From Tetraselmis striata (lineage: Eukaryota; Chlorophyta; Chlorodendrophyceae; Chlorodendrales; Chlorodendraceae), in the NCBI GenBank assembly GCA_006384855.1, contig VCJN01003160.1, forward strand, positions 124,001 to 188,000: 64,000 nt of DNA, given 5' to 3'. The notes under the pieces are model-generated. The model was not told the origin of the DNA and made no database searches. It saw only the letters and a list, made by a program, of their open reading frames with translations. A program made the position numbers and the translations under genes. The stretch's first letter is position 1. The number at the start of each line of letters is the position of its first letter. This document shows, in pieces, positions 41,720 to 52,199 of this stretch.

Positions 41720-41724
41720 TGTAA
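41720..41724 (+). terminator. Polyadenylation signal TGTAA of DUF506 copy 1
   Basis: TGTAA 170 bp after the stop codon of copy 1. Confidence 0.45.
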
Positions 41725-42606
41725 ATAAAGCAGCGTTAAGGCACCCTGACGAAATTATATCATGGGTCCTGCAGAGTCAATGCGGAATCTGTTCCACGCC
41801 ATCAGCCTACAATGGGCAATGTCTTACGTGCACAGAATGTTTTTGGAAGTCTGCCAATGGGCGAAGCTGGTAGCGGATGACATATACGCTCCACAACATT
41901 TTCCTGCAAAACCACTCTGCCTTCTGTACAGCAAGTACGATGTGTGTGGTAACATCGCCCAGTTCAACAAAGAATAATGGATTTGTGATTCGAATGTATG
42001 CAGTTTTTTTCGCCCCCGGGACAGGACTGACAGTGAAACCCTTGCAGCGTCTCTACGACGGCCGAATGTATGCAGTATCAAGTAATTGTCAGATATGTGG
42101 AGCCATGATGAAGGAAGCTGAAGGAAGCTGTCACTATGCTGCACTGCATCAGGGGAGAAATATTGCTGAGCGATGTGAGCCATCAGCCATAAATAGATCT
42201 CAAGCGATGTATATAATGCACAACTGCTGAAGTTCAATTCTTTGCCAAAATATTGATGTCACAATACGATTGATGTATTCCTTGAATGGTGAGTAGATTT
42301 TTTTTTCGTTACATATACACCAGCACTACCATATTACAATTAGCTATGTATACCGACCTATGTTGTTCTTGGAGAACTTGGTAGTCTTTTCTCTAATAAT
42401 GGCAGTGCGCGGCCCTGAGCAAGGGCTATGTACGTAAGGGCCGTATTAAGACACAGGGCTCATATTGATATGCTGTATACATTGCTCTGCTTGCCAAACC
42501 AAATTGTGGAACTGCGGTCGTATAAAAAGTGTGGCATTATTTCAACATGGTTGCCGCATTGTCAGTGACGACGCTTCAGGGAAACAAGAGCCTGGAATGA
42601 CACAGC
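41725..42606. other. Region between the two convergent DUF506 genes
   Basis: Contains the family-2 tail fragment at 42005-42065 and a local duplication GAAGGAAGCTGAAGGAAGCT at about 42110. TTACA at 42309 and 42334 would be TGTAA for the minus-strand copy. No gene. Confidence 0.4.
42005..42065 (-). repeat. LINE-like 3' tail fragment, minus orientation (tail family 2)
   Basis: TTTTTTTCGCCCCCGGGACA then CAGTGAAACCCTTGCAGCGT and CTACGACGGCC is the complement of the end of the tail at 49120-49195. Confidence 0.7.
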
Positions 42607-43986
42607 TCATCTGACATGAGATTCCAACCGGGACGTCTCCACCAGTGTCTGGACATTCGATTTGTTCCGACGCTCTGACGACTGCAGCCATGGAATGCCA
42701 TTCCAAGTCTGACCGGGGGCTGAGGCTCCACAGCCCCTTTGAGCCGCCACAGTTGATGGCACCTCGTCCTTTGCCATGCGGGGGAACCACTTACTGAGCA
42801 AGCTTCGGGCTTGGCGCCACGGAGGAAGTTCCAGGTTTCGAGCCTTGAAGGCTTGCTCGATTTCGATGCTGACTAGAGCTATCAAGTCCACCAGCTGGGA
42901 TTTGGTTCCAACAAACTCTTCGGGAACCAGCTGCAGCACCTTCTCGAACCGCTTTGTTGGGGACGCGATCGCGAATTGTTGTCGGAGGTTAAATTCGATC
43001 AGAACCCGCTCGTCGAGCGACTGCGCCGCTGCGTCAGCAGTTTCGGCGCGACAATTGTCAGATGTCACGACGTATGCGAACTCATGCCTAAGGTTGGTAA
43101 GGTAATTTATCCCCATTTGATATCCTCCCATCGACTCGCGGAAGATGACGTCGTAACCCAGTCGGGCCAGCTCCACGGTCATGGGCATGACATCGACCCC
43201 ATCCCGGCCCCGCGCAGCAGGATCCTTCGTACGCTTCACGTCATGTAGCAGCTGTGGCAACATCGTGGCAGCCGTTAGCGGCAGCGGTGTGGCAGCACTG
43301 CTGTTCGATCCATGCCTACTGCATATATCAAGCTCGGCGATCGCTGCGATGGCAATGCTGTACACAACACGATATCGAGAAAAAGATAAGCACGACGCCG
43401 CAAGCGAGGGGCACCTGGAGTTGAAACGGTCTGGTAGGAAGTGTGAGCATCTTCACATGTTGTGCAAAGAGCGAGAGCTCCCGAGCTTCCATATCTGCCA
43501 GTACAGCAATGTTGTCGAGGTCGAAACCGACGTGATGCTGGCGGCGGCTGCGTGGTGGCTGCAGTATCAAGGGATGCCCAAAGATTATTTGTTCAGCTGC
43601 ATCGGCGCAGGTTGGCAGGTAGGCAGCGTGTCAGGCGCTACGCGCGGTGAAAACAATCAGAACATAATGGTCGGGTTTACCTCGTCCAAGTCGAATAACA
43701 AGCCGTCGGGATCGTTGGCGAGCTCGACGCCGCACCCATCTGCGAGGGGACTCCATGAATACGCGACCGCAGTTTCGACCCTGGGTCTGAAGTGCTCGAC
43801 ATGCTGGCCTGCTGGCCGTGCCTTCGAACGCAAGATAGGCACCGGCGAAGTTGGGCGTTGGAAAACATCCTGAAATTCCTCCTTTACCGTGTTGTTGTTG
43901 TGGGACTGGGCGTGGCCGATGGTGAACACGAAAGCACCAACACACGACTGATGGGCCCAGGGAGGCGAGTTTAGCGCGACACCCAT
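42607..43986 (-). CDS. DUF506 (PDDEXK_6) family protein, copy 2
   Basis: Three minus-strand exons fit in phase: 43681-43986, 43415-43558 and 42607-43332, about 391 residues. The N-terminal exon ends ANDPDGLLFDLDE, recalling the acidic motif of the family. The last exon has the DUF506 order LPQLLHDVKRT, VELARLGYDVIFRES, RHEFAYVV, RVLIEFNLRQQFAIA, EEFVGTKSQLVDLIAL and LPPWRQARSLLSKWFP, clearly related to copy 1 but far diverged, so an old inverted duplication or two family members side by side. The acceptor of exon 3 (after GCCGAG) is chosen because it keeps the frame; it is not a strong site. Function unknown. Confidence 0.72.
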
Positions 43987-44269
43987 TACGCAAGTCCAGC
44001 GTCGCCCCCACTCCGCTCAAGCACACAGCGCAGGTAGATCTGAATTGAGGCGCTCGAAACCCCCGCATAGGTGCGCCCTGTTGAGTGTATCCGTAAGAGC
44101 GCCCTCGAGCGGCAGCGATTGGCCACCTGCTGACTGCTGCTGCTGGGTCGTGGCACGGGCAGTCGGGCACTGCCCACGTGCAGCGGGCGACGCGAATGCA
44201 AGGAGAAGTACCAGTAGTAGCGACTATTAGCGACTAATCCTTGTGCGACGACCGTAACGTGTACTGCGC

Positions 44270-44775
44270 GCTTACATTGCGATTTTATTGCTGACCGGCA
44301 GTTTCCGTTTTCCCGGCGCGCACGTGCGGGCGGGTTTCGCTGATTTTTGAAGCGCATACACCACTCGCGGCCATGCTGGGCTCGCGAAGAAAGATATAAT
44401 CCTTACAGCTCGTACGGGTACAGGTACAGGTACCGGTAACAGTAACATCAGAGCAAGGCATAGAAATACCCCAGATAACCCTAGATGTACACCGCGTGCA
44501 TGCGATGTAACACATTTACATTTGGCAAGATGTTGCATTTCAAAAATGCTGTCAGGGGTCCCCTGACGCTTTATGTTAGCGCGCATATGTCCACTATACG
44601 CCATCGCATCCATTGCGCGACTACTAGGACCGGCTAGCTCGAGCCTCGAGGGATGATGAGGATATATATATGCCCACATGGCAGCAATTGGTTTGGCGAC
44701 ATGTGGCGTGCAGCCTGTGCACGGAGGAAGACCTACCCTTCCTTATATCATTCATTATTTTTGACGCGTGTAATG
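44270..44775 (+). repeat. Dispersed segmental repeat, copy 1
   Basis: Runs from TTGCTGACCGGCAGTTTCCG through GATTTTTGAAGCGCATAC, GTACACCGCG, ATACGCCATCGCATCCAT to GCAGCCTGTGCACGGA. It matches 47095-47650 at perhaps 75-80% by eye. Confidence 0.7.
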
Positions 44776-45835
44776 GGATGGAAAATATGATACGCATATT
44801 TGGAATTATACTACCGATTTGTAGGCAATGAAAGTTTTTCATTTTACAGCTTGAATTTTTGGGTGTATAGGTTTCGCTCTATGTGTCCTCCTCCCGTTCT
44901 CAAAACCTTTGATAGGCGCCTAGGCATTGAACGAGGCGCACAGTTTTTTGAATTTTTCTATTGACACATTATTGCCCCATTTGCGATGGAGTGTATTCTC
45001 AATGTTGTGGAAGCTTTAGAATCTCATTTCCCGCAGCAAGTCCTAACTAATTAAGTTTTACTTATTCGGTATTCTCGATACAGGGTTCAAATCTAGGGAG
45101 TACAAAGGAGCGAACACCACTTTGCTAGACGTGTTTTCTGCTAACATGCCAACTTAGTTATTTCTGTCCTATGCGGAGAGGCGCCATCTTCATAGTAATA
45201 AACCGTAGCCGGCTGCCCGCCAAAGAGCCGCGCACCTTCAAATACGAATATATTCTCAATCATCTTTCAACATTTTTCGCTCACACACGTTTTGTCTTGT
45301 ATTATTCCTTGCGCCATGTGGTTCCCATAATTGCATGCAAGCTAGACACACCAATTGATGCTGTACATGTGTGACTGATGATTTGGATGCTCGACTACCT
45401 CTTGCTTCACCGGTTTTCCACGGCGTTGCCACCTCCGGCTCCCCCGGAGATTTTGCTGCCACAATATCTTAGAATATGTGAACATCCAGTTTTATATGTC
45501 TGAGGGTTTGTTTTCTTGTACCCATGTGACAATTATACGAGTACGATATACTACAAGTTAGTACATGTACGATGTGTACGAGTAATAGCACAACGTGTAC
45601 CAATGACTACGGGTATATGTACCGCATAATGCGGCCATGATGTGGTAAGCGTTGTGACAACTGAACAATTATTGTATGCTGGAAGACACTGTAGCCTCTC
45701 ACCTCGGCACCACTACCACTGCACACCCACCTTTGTTTGTCTTTGAGTCTCGACCGACTGAGACTGTCGCACCCATGCCACTCGTTTCCGCTCGCGACTC
45801 TTATTGCGTCGTTACTTGCCTCTTATCCATCGACT
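44776..45835. other. Intergenic AT-rich region
   Basis: No gene recognised; short frames only. Confidence 0.4.
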
Positions 45836-46198
45836 TCAGCTGCAACCCCTATGGCCACCCTCCGCTTCAAAGCACGGCAAACAGCACTCGTGCTGACCGC
45901 CTTTGCCGTATGCCCACGAGCCCTCAGTCGGCAAGCAATAGTGGCGGCCCCTACGTACGGCCTCCTTTACCTCGGCCATTTGCCCCGCCTCCGAAGCAGC
46001 CTTGTTGATGAGGACTCGCGGCCTACCTTGTTGCCTACGGTTACCAAAGCCTTCACCCGTCGCAACGCGCCGAGCCCATGGGCGGACAAAGTTATCGCTG
46101 CGGCCCATCGCCCTCGCCGTTTCAGGAACGTTTCCACCGCGCTTCCTCAGCTTGATTGGGGCAGCCTCTCTATCCGCAATTAGCGTGCGTGTTGCCAT
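45836..46198 (-). pseudogene. Tc1/mariner (IS630-like) transposase N-terminal fragment
   Basis: From the Met at 46198 the minus strand reads EAAPIKLRKRGGNVPETARA, then SDNFVRPWARRVATG and GNRRQQGRPRVL. The plan (helix-turn-helix with I-LRK-G---ETAR--G-S---V--W, then a GRPR hinge) is that of the DNA-binding head of Tc1/mariner/IS630 transposases. The catalytic DDE part is not found in the next 1 kb, so the gene is truncated. Plus-strand frames over the same bases are shadows. Confidence 0.55.
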
Positions 46199-47094
46199 GG
46201 TCGTGCGAGTTGCTCTGAGAATGCTAGACGAGCGTGTCGGCCGAGTTTTTGCTGAGGAATAGGGGGTAGAGAAAAGAAAACGCCGGTTTGTAGCGCTGCG
46301 GGAGACTTGTGCTCGAGGAAGCCCGATGGGTGTGCATATGCATCGGAACTTCCGAGGGTGTCGGCAGAACATTCGGCGTGTTTTAGTGACATACACATCT
46401 TTGTGAATAAGTATATATTACGTCATATACTTGGACCCACGACAGCATTAATAAATCGACACTGCATAGTATAATTGTATATACCACGGAATTCTAGCTG
46501 GGATTTCGGGCCCGCCCCTTACGGTGTACAATAGATAGAAATACTGATTTGTTTTTAAAGCGCAATTCTTTGGGGCGCCATCGATCTGCTCCATAACCCG
46601 CATTCGAGTTAATAAATCACTATGCGGCGCCACTTGGGGCGATCGCGCAAGAGGTGAACCTACCAAATACATCCTTGATGTAGTATGTCATGCATGTGGC
46701 GCGCACCCAAAGATAAAATTTTGCCAAGAAGTGTTTAACACGACAACCCACTACATGCGTCAAAACTCAAGAGCAATGAACGGGGCTTTTACAGCTCATC
46801 GACTTCAAATCGGTGCCCCACGTGGTACAACGAGCCGTTCGGTACGGGATATATAAAACAAAACAGAGCGTCATGGTTACTTTCGGGCTGCGGCCGGAGC
46901 GTATAAGCGGCACTCTCCGTACGCGCGCACGCCCGTGCGTATGTTCGATTCTCGCGGTAGGCGGATTCCTTGTAGTAGAGAGGCGGGCCCACCGCGCGCG
47001 AGCCAAGGTGCGCGGACTAAGTGCGGACATCGCGGGTTCGACTCGATACCGCAGCACACGGTTTACAAGCGTACTATGACCTTATATGTACTGC
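46199..47094. other. Intergenic region with a tRNA-like B box
   Basis: GGGTTCGACTCG at about 47034-47045 and GTTCGATTCTCG at 46943 resemble B boxes, but no tRNA fold closes around either. No gene. Confidence 0.35.
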
Positions 47095-47650
47095 GCGCAT
47101 ATATTGTGATTTTTTCGCATTCTATTGCTGACCGGCAGTTTCCGTTTTTCCGGCACGCACTTGCGCGGGCGGGTATCGCTGATTTTTGAAGCGCATGCAC
47201 CAAGCGCGGCCATGGGCTCGCGACGCAAGATATTGGCCGCAACATCGTCACCTCGCATGTTCTCAGAGTAGGGCATAGAAATACCCTAGCTGATTTTTGA
47301 AGCGCATACGCCAAGCGCGGCCATGGGCTCGCGGCGCAAGATAGTAGCCATAACATCACCTCGCATGTTCTCAAAATAGATATTTAGGGCATGGAAATAC
47401 CGTAGATGTACACCGCGTACATGTACGCACATGTGGCATTTCACCAATGCTAGATTTAGATGCGTATATGTCCGCCACCATACGCCATCGCATTCATTAT
47501 GCGACTACTAGCCCGCTAGCTCGAGGGAAGATGAGGATATATACCCACAGGGCAGCAATCGGTTTGACATGTGGCGTGCAGCCTGCGCACGGATGAAGAA
47601 AATAAGAACTACCCGTTCAATATATTTGACGCATGTAGTACGGCAAATGC
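47095..47650 (+). repeat. Dispersed segmental repeat, copy 2, with internal tandem duplication
   Basis: Same order of words as copy 1. The part CTGATTTTTGAAGCGCATRC to CTCGCATGTTCTCARA occurs twice in a row here (about 47188-47270 and 47290-47372). Confidence 0.7.
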
Positions 47651-47669
47651 GAGGCATGTTGGGCCTGTA

Positions 47670-48498
47670 TGACACGGGACGTGCTCTACCGGTAGACCGC
47701 TCTACCGCCGTAATATCTACACGCACAGCGCGCCACGTCGCAAAAAGTGCAATTCGGCCGTAGAGCGGTCACCTTTAGAGCGGTAAACCGGTCTAGCATT
47801 TCGGCGGTAGGGTGGCATCGGTAGCTACCGATGCCACCCCCCGCTCTACCGCCCTACCGCTCTACCGCTCTATTTTGAACGCGGCACCATGTCGCTGGCG
47901 AATGACCTTCATCGCGCTACCCCTCGCACGCCGCTCCATGTGGTCCCACGGAAACTTCGCGCGGGCGGTACACGGATTTCACTCCTCACGGCCATGGCTG
48001 CGCGCCCGGAACCGCCCCGCAAGGCGCCACGGGCGGCCGGTCAAGCGGCCAGTCAAGGTGTCGTCTGGATCCTTTCGGGCGCCGTGTGCGCCGGGCACCT
48101 TGCCGTTATCCCGGCGGCACGTCTCGCCATCCGGTGCGACTAGCGGGGCGCTGCCTCCTAGCGTGTTTCTACAGGAAGGGCATCGCCCCGCTGGCCTCGC
48201 TGACCCGTCTCCATCTGGATCTCATGTCGCGGGCGGACAGCGCTCAACCGACTTGAGCCCAAGAGACCGAGCAGCAAGTGCGGCTGGTCCTACGAAGCTC
48301 GGTAGGGCGGTAGCGGCTAGTTTGACCGGTAGAGCTGTTCCCGTGTCATACCATTCTGAGGGCTCAAAAAGGAACTGAAAAAGTGAAAATACTACAAGAG
48401 GATTGGCTAGTCGCCATTTGCTTTTTGCGGCGTGGCGCGCTTAGCATGTAGAAATTACGGCGGTAGAGCGGTCTACCGGTAGAGCATGTCCCGTGTCA
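47670..48498. mobile_element. 829-bp element with ~77-bp terminal inverted repeats, non-autonomous
   Basis: Left end TGACACGGGACGTGCTCTAC to CGTCGCAAAAAG is matched inverted at the right, ending GTAGAGCATGTCCCGTGTCA at 48498, with about seven differences. Inside, the words GGTAGAGCGG and CGCTCTACCG recur many times, and GGTGGCATCGGTAG begins a perfect 28-bp palindrome at 47811-47838. A long frame over 47812-48378 is arginine/alanine-rich and not recognisable. Target duplication unclear. Confidence 0.7.
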
Positions 48499-49082
48499 GA
48501 CATGCCTTAAGCTTGTACAACTCTTGCACAATTATTTACATGAGCTAGCTGCAAAAGGCGATCAGGAAACCACCCGAATAGGCAATAGAAAACGTCCACT
48601 ACAGCAGTTGCGAGGAGGAAGCAGCACCAGAAGAGGGTGCGGAATGAGCACGGGCAAACGCATCATACTTGGCCGTCTGCACTCCGGCAGAGAGAATGCC
48701 GCCCAACGTACCATGCACGCAAGGAGAGACTCGCTGCAACAACCCCCGCCGCGTGCGCGACAGGTGATGGCGGAACTCAGCGGGCTGGCTGGCAGTAAAG
48801 TTTCGAAGAGCCTGGAGGTAATGACCACGAAGGAAGCACGAAGTCGGGGCGGAAGGACCGCCAGGTAAGTTGCGCACAGCAAGTAACACCGCGAAGATGT
48901 AGACCACCGTTAAGGCGGATTTCAACCACAAAAGGGTAGTACCGGTGAGCACCCTGCACCGGGGCGGAAGACGCCCGGTCCGCCGCTAGCTTGTTGCGCT
49001 CCGCCTCGGTAGCCGCGATTTCCGGGGTGCACCAGCGGGGGTCATTGCACAATGCTTCGGTAATTTGCTTGTTGACCATAAC
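48499..49082. other. Unassigned region
   Basis: A minus-strand frame from 49079 opens MVNKQITEALCNDPRWCTPE and continues with IAATEAERNKLAADR before becoming non-coding in character. It may be a transposon relic. Nothing further supported. Confidence 0.3.
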
Positions 49083-49195
49083 AGAGCGTCGCCTACCCAG
49101 GGCTTTCCGTAATTGGATCGCTGCCTAAACGGCCGTCGTGGAGACGCTGCAAGGGTTTCACTGGTGCCCGTCCTGTCCCGGGGGCGAAAAAAAAA
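49083..49195 (+). repeat. LINE-like 3' tail with poly(A) (tail family 2)
   Basis: GCGTCGCCTACCCAGGGCTT ... GTCCTGTCCCGGGGGCGAAAAAAAAA, about 88% the same as 38808-38921 by eye. Confidence 0.75.
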
Positions 49196-49416
49196 GTACA
49201 GGTACCCTGTACTCGTACTGGTACTGGCCACAGCCCGTATAATAAGTAATAACGCATCAGGGGCGAAATAAATATTAAGGGACTGTAATAATTACAGGAG
49301 CACACACGGTGAATAATAGCGACTATGCAACCAATAGGCACGCACGTGATGCAGAATGGGTGCCACGTGGCTTTCCCGTGGATAGCACTACCACTGGTGT
49401 GCCATAATTATATATT

Positions 49417-49443
49417 ACATCAGGGCTTTCACAAAAGCGCACT
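49417..49443 (-). repeat. Short LINE tail scrap (tail family 1)
   Basis: ACATCAGGGCTTTCACAAAA then GCGCACTAC, the last 27 bp of the family-1 tail only. Confidence 0.55.
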
Positions 49444-49864
49444 ACTGGTGTGCCATCATTCGGATACTTCGACGGATAATGAGACGGAAATATATTCAAT
49501 CTATTAAAAGTAAACGTAAGGTTCGCCCTGCCCTGGGTCATCGGCCGAAGGCCCGAAGCCGCCGCCCGGCACTTGACCTCGCACGCCAACCGCAGTTTAT
49601 CCAGCGAAGCGTCGATTTTTCGGCGGTTACCTTTATTGCCGTTTGGGTACCCGTAAAGTGCAGCGGATCGGGCCTACAGGTGCATGACTAAAGCGCTTAT
49701 CTACTGGCATGTACTACTAAGTACTGTAATTCACCGCACCCACCCGCCCGCCCGCCCGCCCACGGTCCTTAATTACACAGCCGTCCGATTATGATCTCAC
49801 GGTTAGGAGGCTATGAGTACTGGTACTCGCTACTCGCTGCTGGTAACGGAAAAACAAATAAACG

Positions 49865-50010
49865 AACGCTCGCTGCTGGTACTGCTGGTACTGCTGCTAG
49901 TGGTACTGGTACTCGCTACTCGCTGCTGGTACTGCTGGTACTGCTGCTAGTGGTACTGATACTCGCTACTCGCTGCTGGTACTGCTGGTACCGCTGCTGC
50001 TAGTGGTACT
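49865..50010 (+). repeat. Minisatellite of ~58-bp units built from GCTGGTACT
   Basis: The unit TACTCGCTACTCGCTGCTGG followed by TACTGCTGGTACTGCTGCTA and GTGGTACTG is repeated about two and a half times and is itself made of GCTGGTACT words. Confidence 0.75.
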
Positions 50011-50220
50011 GGTATTAATGGAAAAAAAAAACTCTGGTACTTTAAAGCGCTGGCAATGCAAACGCTCCCTGCTGGTACTTCAAAGCGCTGGCAATGCAAT
50101 TCATGGAACTGCAGGCCAGTGATACAGAACCCGTTCTTTAAAAAAATTCTGAAAAATCGACGCATCGCTGATTCAACTGTCAAGTTACTTCATATGGGTC
50201 CAGCATAGATATTAGACCGT

Positions 50221-50300
50221 AGTTGCTTCATTCGAGCCCCGAGGGTTAATGCATCAACCCGGTAAACCCGGGACACAGGCCCGGACGATATTGCCCTGAA
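50221..50300 (-). repeat. SINE body copy, minus orientation
   Basis: TTAATGCATCAACCCGGTAA then ACCCGGGACACAGGCCCGGA and CGATATTGCCC is the complement of the SINE body at 31725-31800. A (TTA)n tract lies at 50317-50331. The tRNA head is not present. Confidence 0.6.
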
Positions 50301-50442
50301 TTGACAGAGCCGGCCATTATTATTATTATTTAAATCCTGCGCAAGTATGCAAGAATTACGGCAGGGCGGGGTCAGCCTAGCGAAGCTGCTCTAAACTACT
50401 GTAATACAGGTAGGGGCGCGTAGCGATTTAAGGAGCCAAACC

Positions 50443-50580
50443 GTGGCACGGCATCACCAAGCGGTCATGTGCACGAGATGCGGCATGTCGGATCTTGTCC
50501 GCTTCATGCAAGTGGTGTTTGCTCGCAAGCGCGTTTCCTTGCCGCGCTTTGTGACGGCTCCGGTACAACGCGTTCAGTTA
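50443..50580 (+). repeat. Isolated monomer of the 190-bp satellite
   Basis: GGCACGGCATCACCAAGCGG ... GATGCGGCATGTCGGATCTT ... GCGCTTTGTGACGGCTCCGG matches the array at 52.2-55.3 kb in the same orientation, 1.7 kb away from it. Confidence 0.8.
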
Positions 50581-51289
50581 ATCAGTTACTGGAACTACAT
50601 CACACTTCCAAAAATTATTACTGTAGTAGGATGTTATACCATGATGGGGGCTATGTGTACCGAGTTACAGCTTAATATTCTGCGAAAATACTTAGAGCAA
50701 GTTAATACAACCATGTTCCATTTACCGTAGCAGATTGTCCCACAAATATCCACCTCTTGTCACATGACGTTGTCCACTCGCACCAAGCGGGCTGCGCCCA
50801 CAGGAGCCGCAGCATCGGAGCCCTTTCCCCCCATAGGAAAATTGTAATAGCTTTTTCATGACAATTGCGATGCAAAGTTTGAGATCCGTAGTGAAAAGAT
50901 TACAGCGCGCGGCTAGCGCCTGGCCGCCGCCTTCCTGTCAGCGAGCATATTCTTTCCCTCACACACTCTCTTGCGCTGCTCTCTCTCAAGGCGGGCATGG
51001 GCATCTTTAAGCATGCCGGCAACCCTAAGCATGCTAGGGGACTCCGTGTTGCTAATACCGCTGTACTTGCCTACCGTCCTATCGGCACGCCGGGGCTTCC
51101 GACCGTCTGGCTGCCTTGCTTGGGGTGGGTGAGCGCGGGTGGCTGCCGGCACCCTGCTTGCACGACCGGCAGAGCGTGCCGGCCGGTATCATGAAGGGCG
51201 GGCCGGGGGCGGCAACAAAAAAGTTAGAATGGCATGTAGCGAGTACGACTGGCATTTCAAGTTAATTGCAATTATCAACCACCCAACCC

Positions 51290-51600
51290 CACCGCCATCG
51301 CACAGGCAAGTTGCGGCGCTCACTTGTAGAGCGGGCCGGTGGGCTGCCCGCCATCGACGTCCGTGAGGTTGAAGGCCTCCGCCTCGGCGAGGCAGGGCAA
51401 GCAGTAAGCGGCGTTCGACGGTGCCGTGCTTGACGAGACGCTCCGGGGGCGTCAGGACGCGCCCGGTAGTCGGGGACAGCTCCAAATCGTCCTCCTCGTC
51501 GCTCCCCTCGTACTCCCACTCCGACCCACTACCCCCCACGTCCTAGTCCTCATCCGAGGAGAGGTCCAGGAACCTGGTGCCATCGTGGTTCGTGTATGGT
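51290..51600 (-). pseudogene. Acidic protein remnant with an in-frame stop
   Basis: On the minus strand TRFLDLSSDED is followed by TAG and, in frame, by a second acidic block (EWEYEGSDEEDDLEL) and VLTPPERLVKHGTVERRLLL. The acidic block and RLV-HG--ERRLLL look coding. No family is recognised; a transposon ORF end is possible. Confidence 0.3.
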
Positions 51601-52199
51601 AGCGGGGTTTAGTCCTGGCTGCGCGGCCGGGTTGGTTGCGGGTGAGTGCCACGCCCCCGCCGGTGCAAGCCTCCCACTCGCGCATTGCCACAGAAATATC
51701 CATCCACGAAAACCGGACTAGGGGACTGTAAAACACACTATAGGAGAGAATCCACGAGGCAGAAAGTTGCCTAATACACGTGGCTAGGTCGCCTAACCGT
51801 TAAAGACTCTTTTCCTAGGCGGAGTAAAGCAGCGGCATAGGTGCGAAGTTGAGGGATGTGGGTGGGTGGGCGTGCGCGCACTGTACAGGGTCTTGTACAG
51901 GGTGGCCACGGAGATGCCGAACTATTTGGCCTCTGAGGCCAGAGCAGCCGCGCCAGGCAGCCGAAAGTCTAGTTTTGGGTCCATTGCGCCCCGGGGGGGG
52001 GGGGGGGGGGGGGGGCGGTGCTTCGGTTGGTTGTGGGACGGTGAGTGTCTGTGGCTGAGAATGTGGCAGGGTGACGAGTGGGCTGGCCTGTACATGGCGC
52101 TGTGCCGCACCCGCACGCGTGCAGCTGAGTGGGCGGAAAACAGCATTTTGGATATAACATATTCGGGCAGTTTTCGCACTACGGTACGGGTTACTGCGG

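Noticed and set aside
43181..43873. Plus-strand gene of 230 codons
   Set aside because: It lies antisense to the exons and introns of DUF506 copy 2, which has clear family motifs; the plus frame has none.
45737..46183. Plus-strand gene of 148 codons
   Set aside because: Antisense of the mariner-type transposase head; no motif on this strand.
46780..47060. tRNA gene around GGGTTCGACTCG
   Set aside because: A B-box-like word is present, but no acceptor or anticodon stem can be closed around it.
47812..48378. Gene of 188 codons inside the TIR element
   Set aside because: Composition follows the repeated CTCTACCG words and GC-rich filler; no motif, and another frame is equally open.
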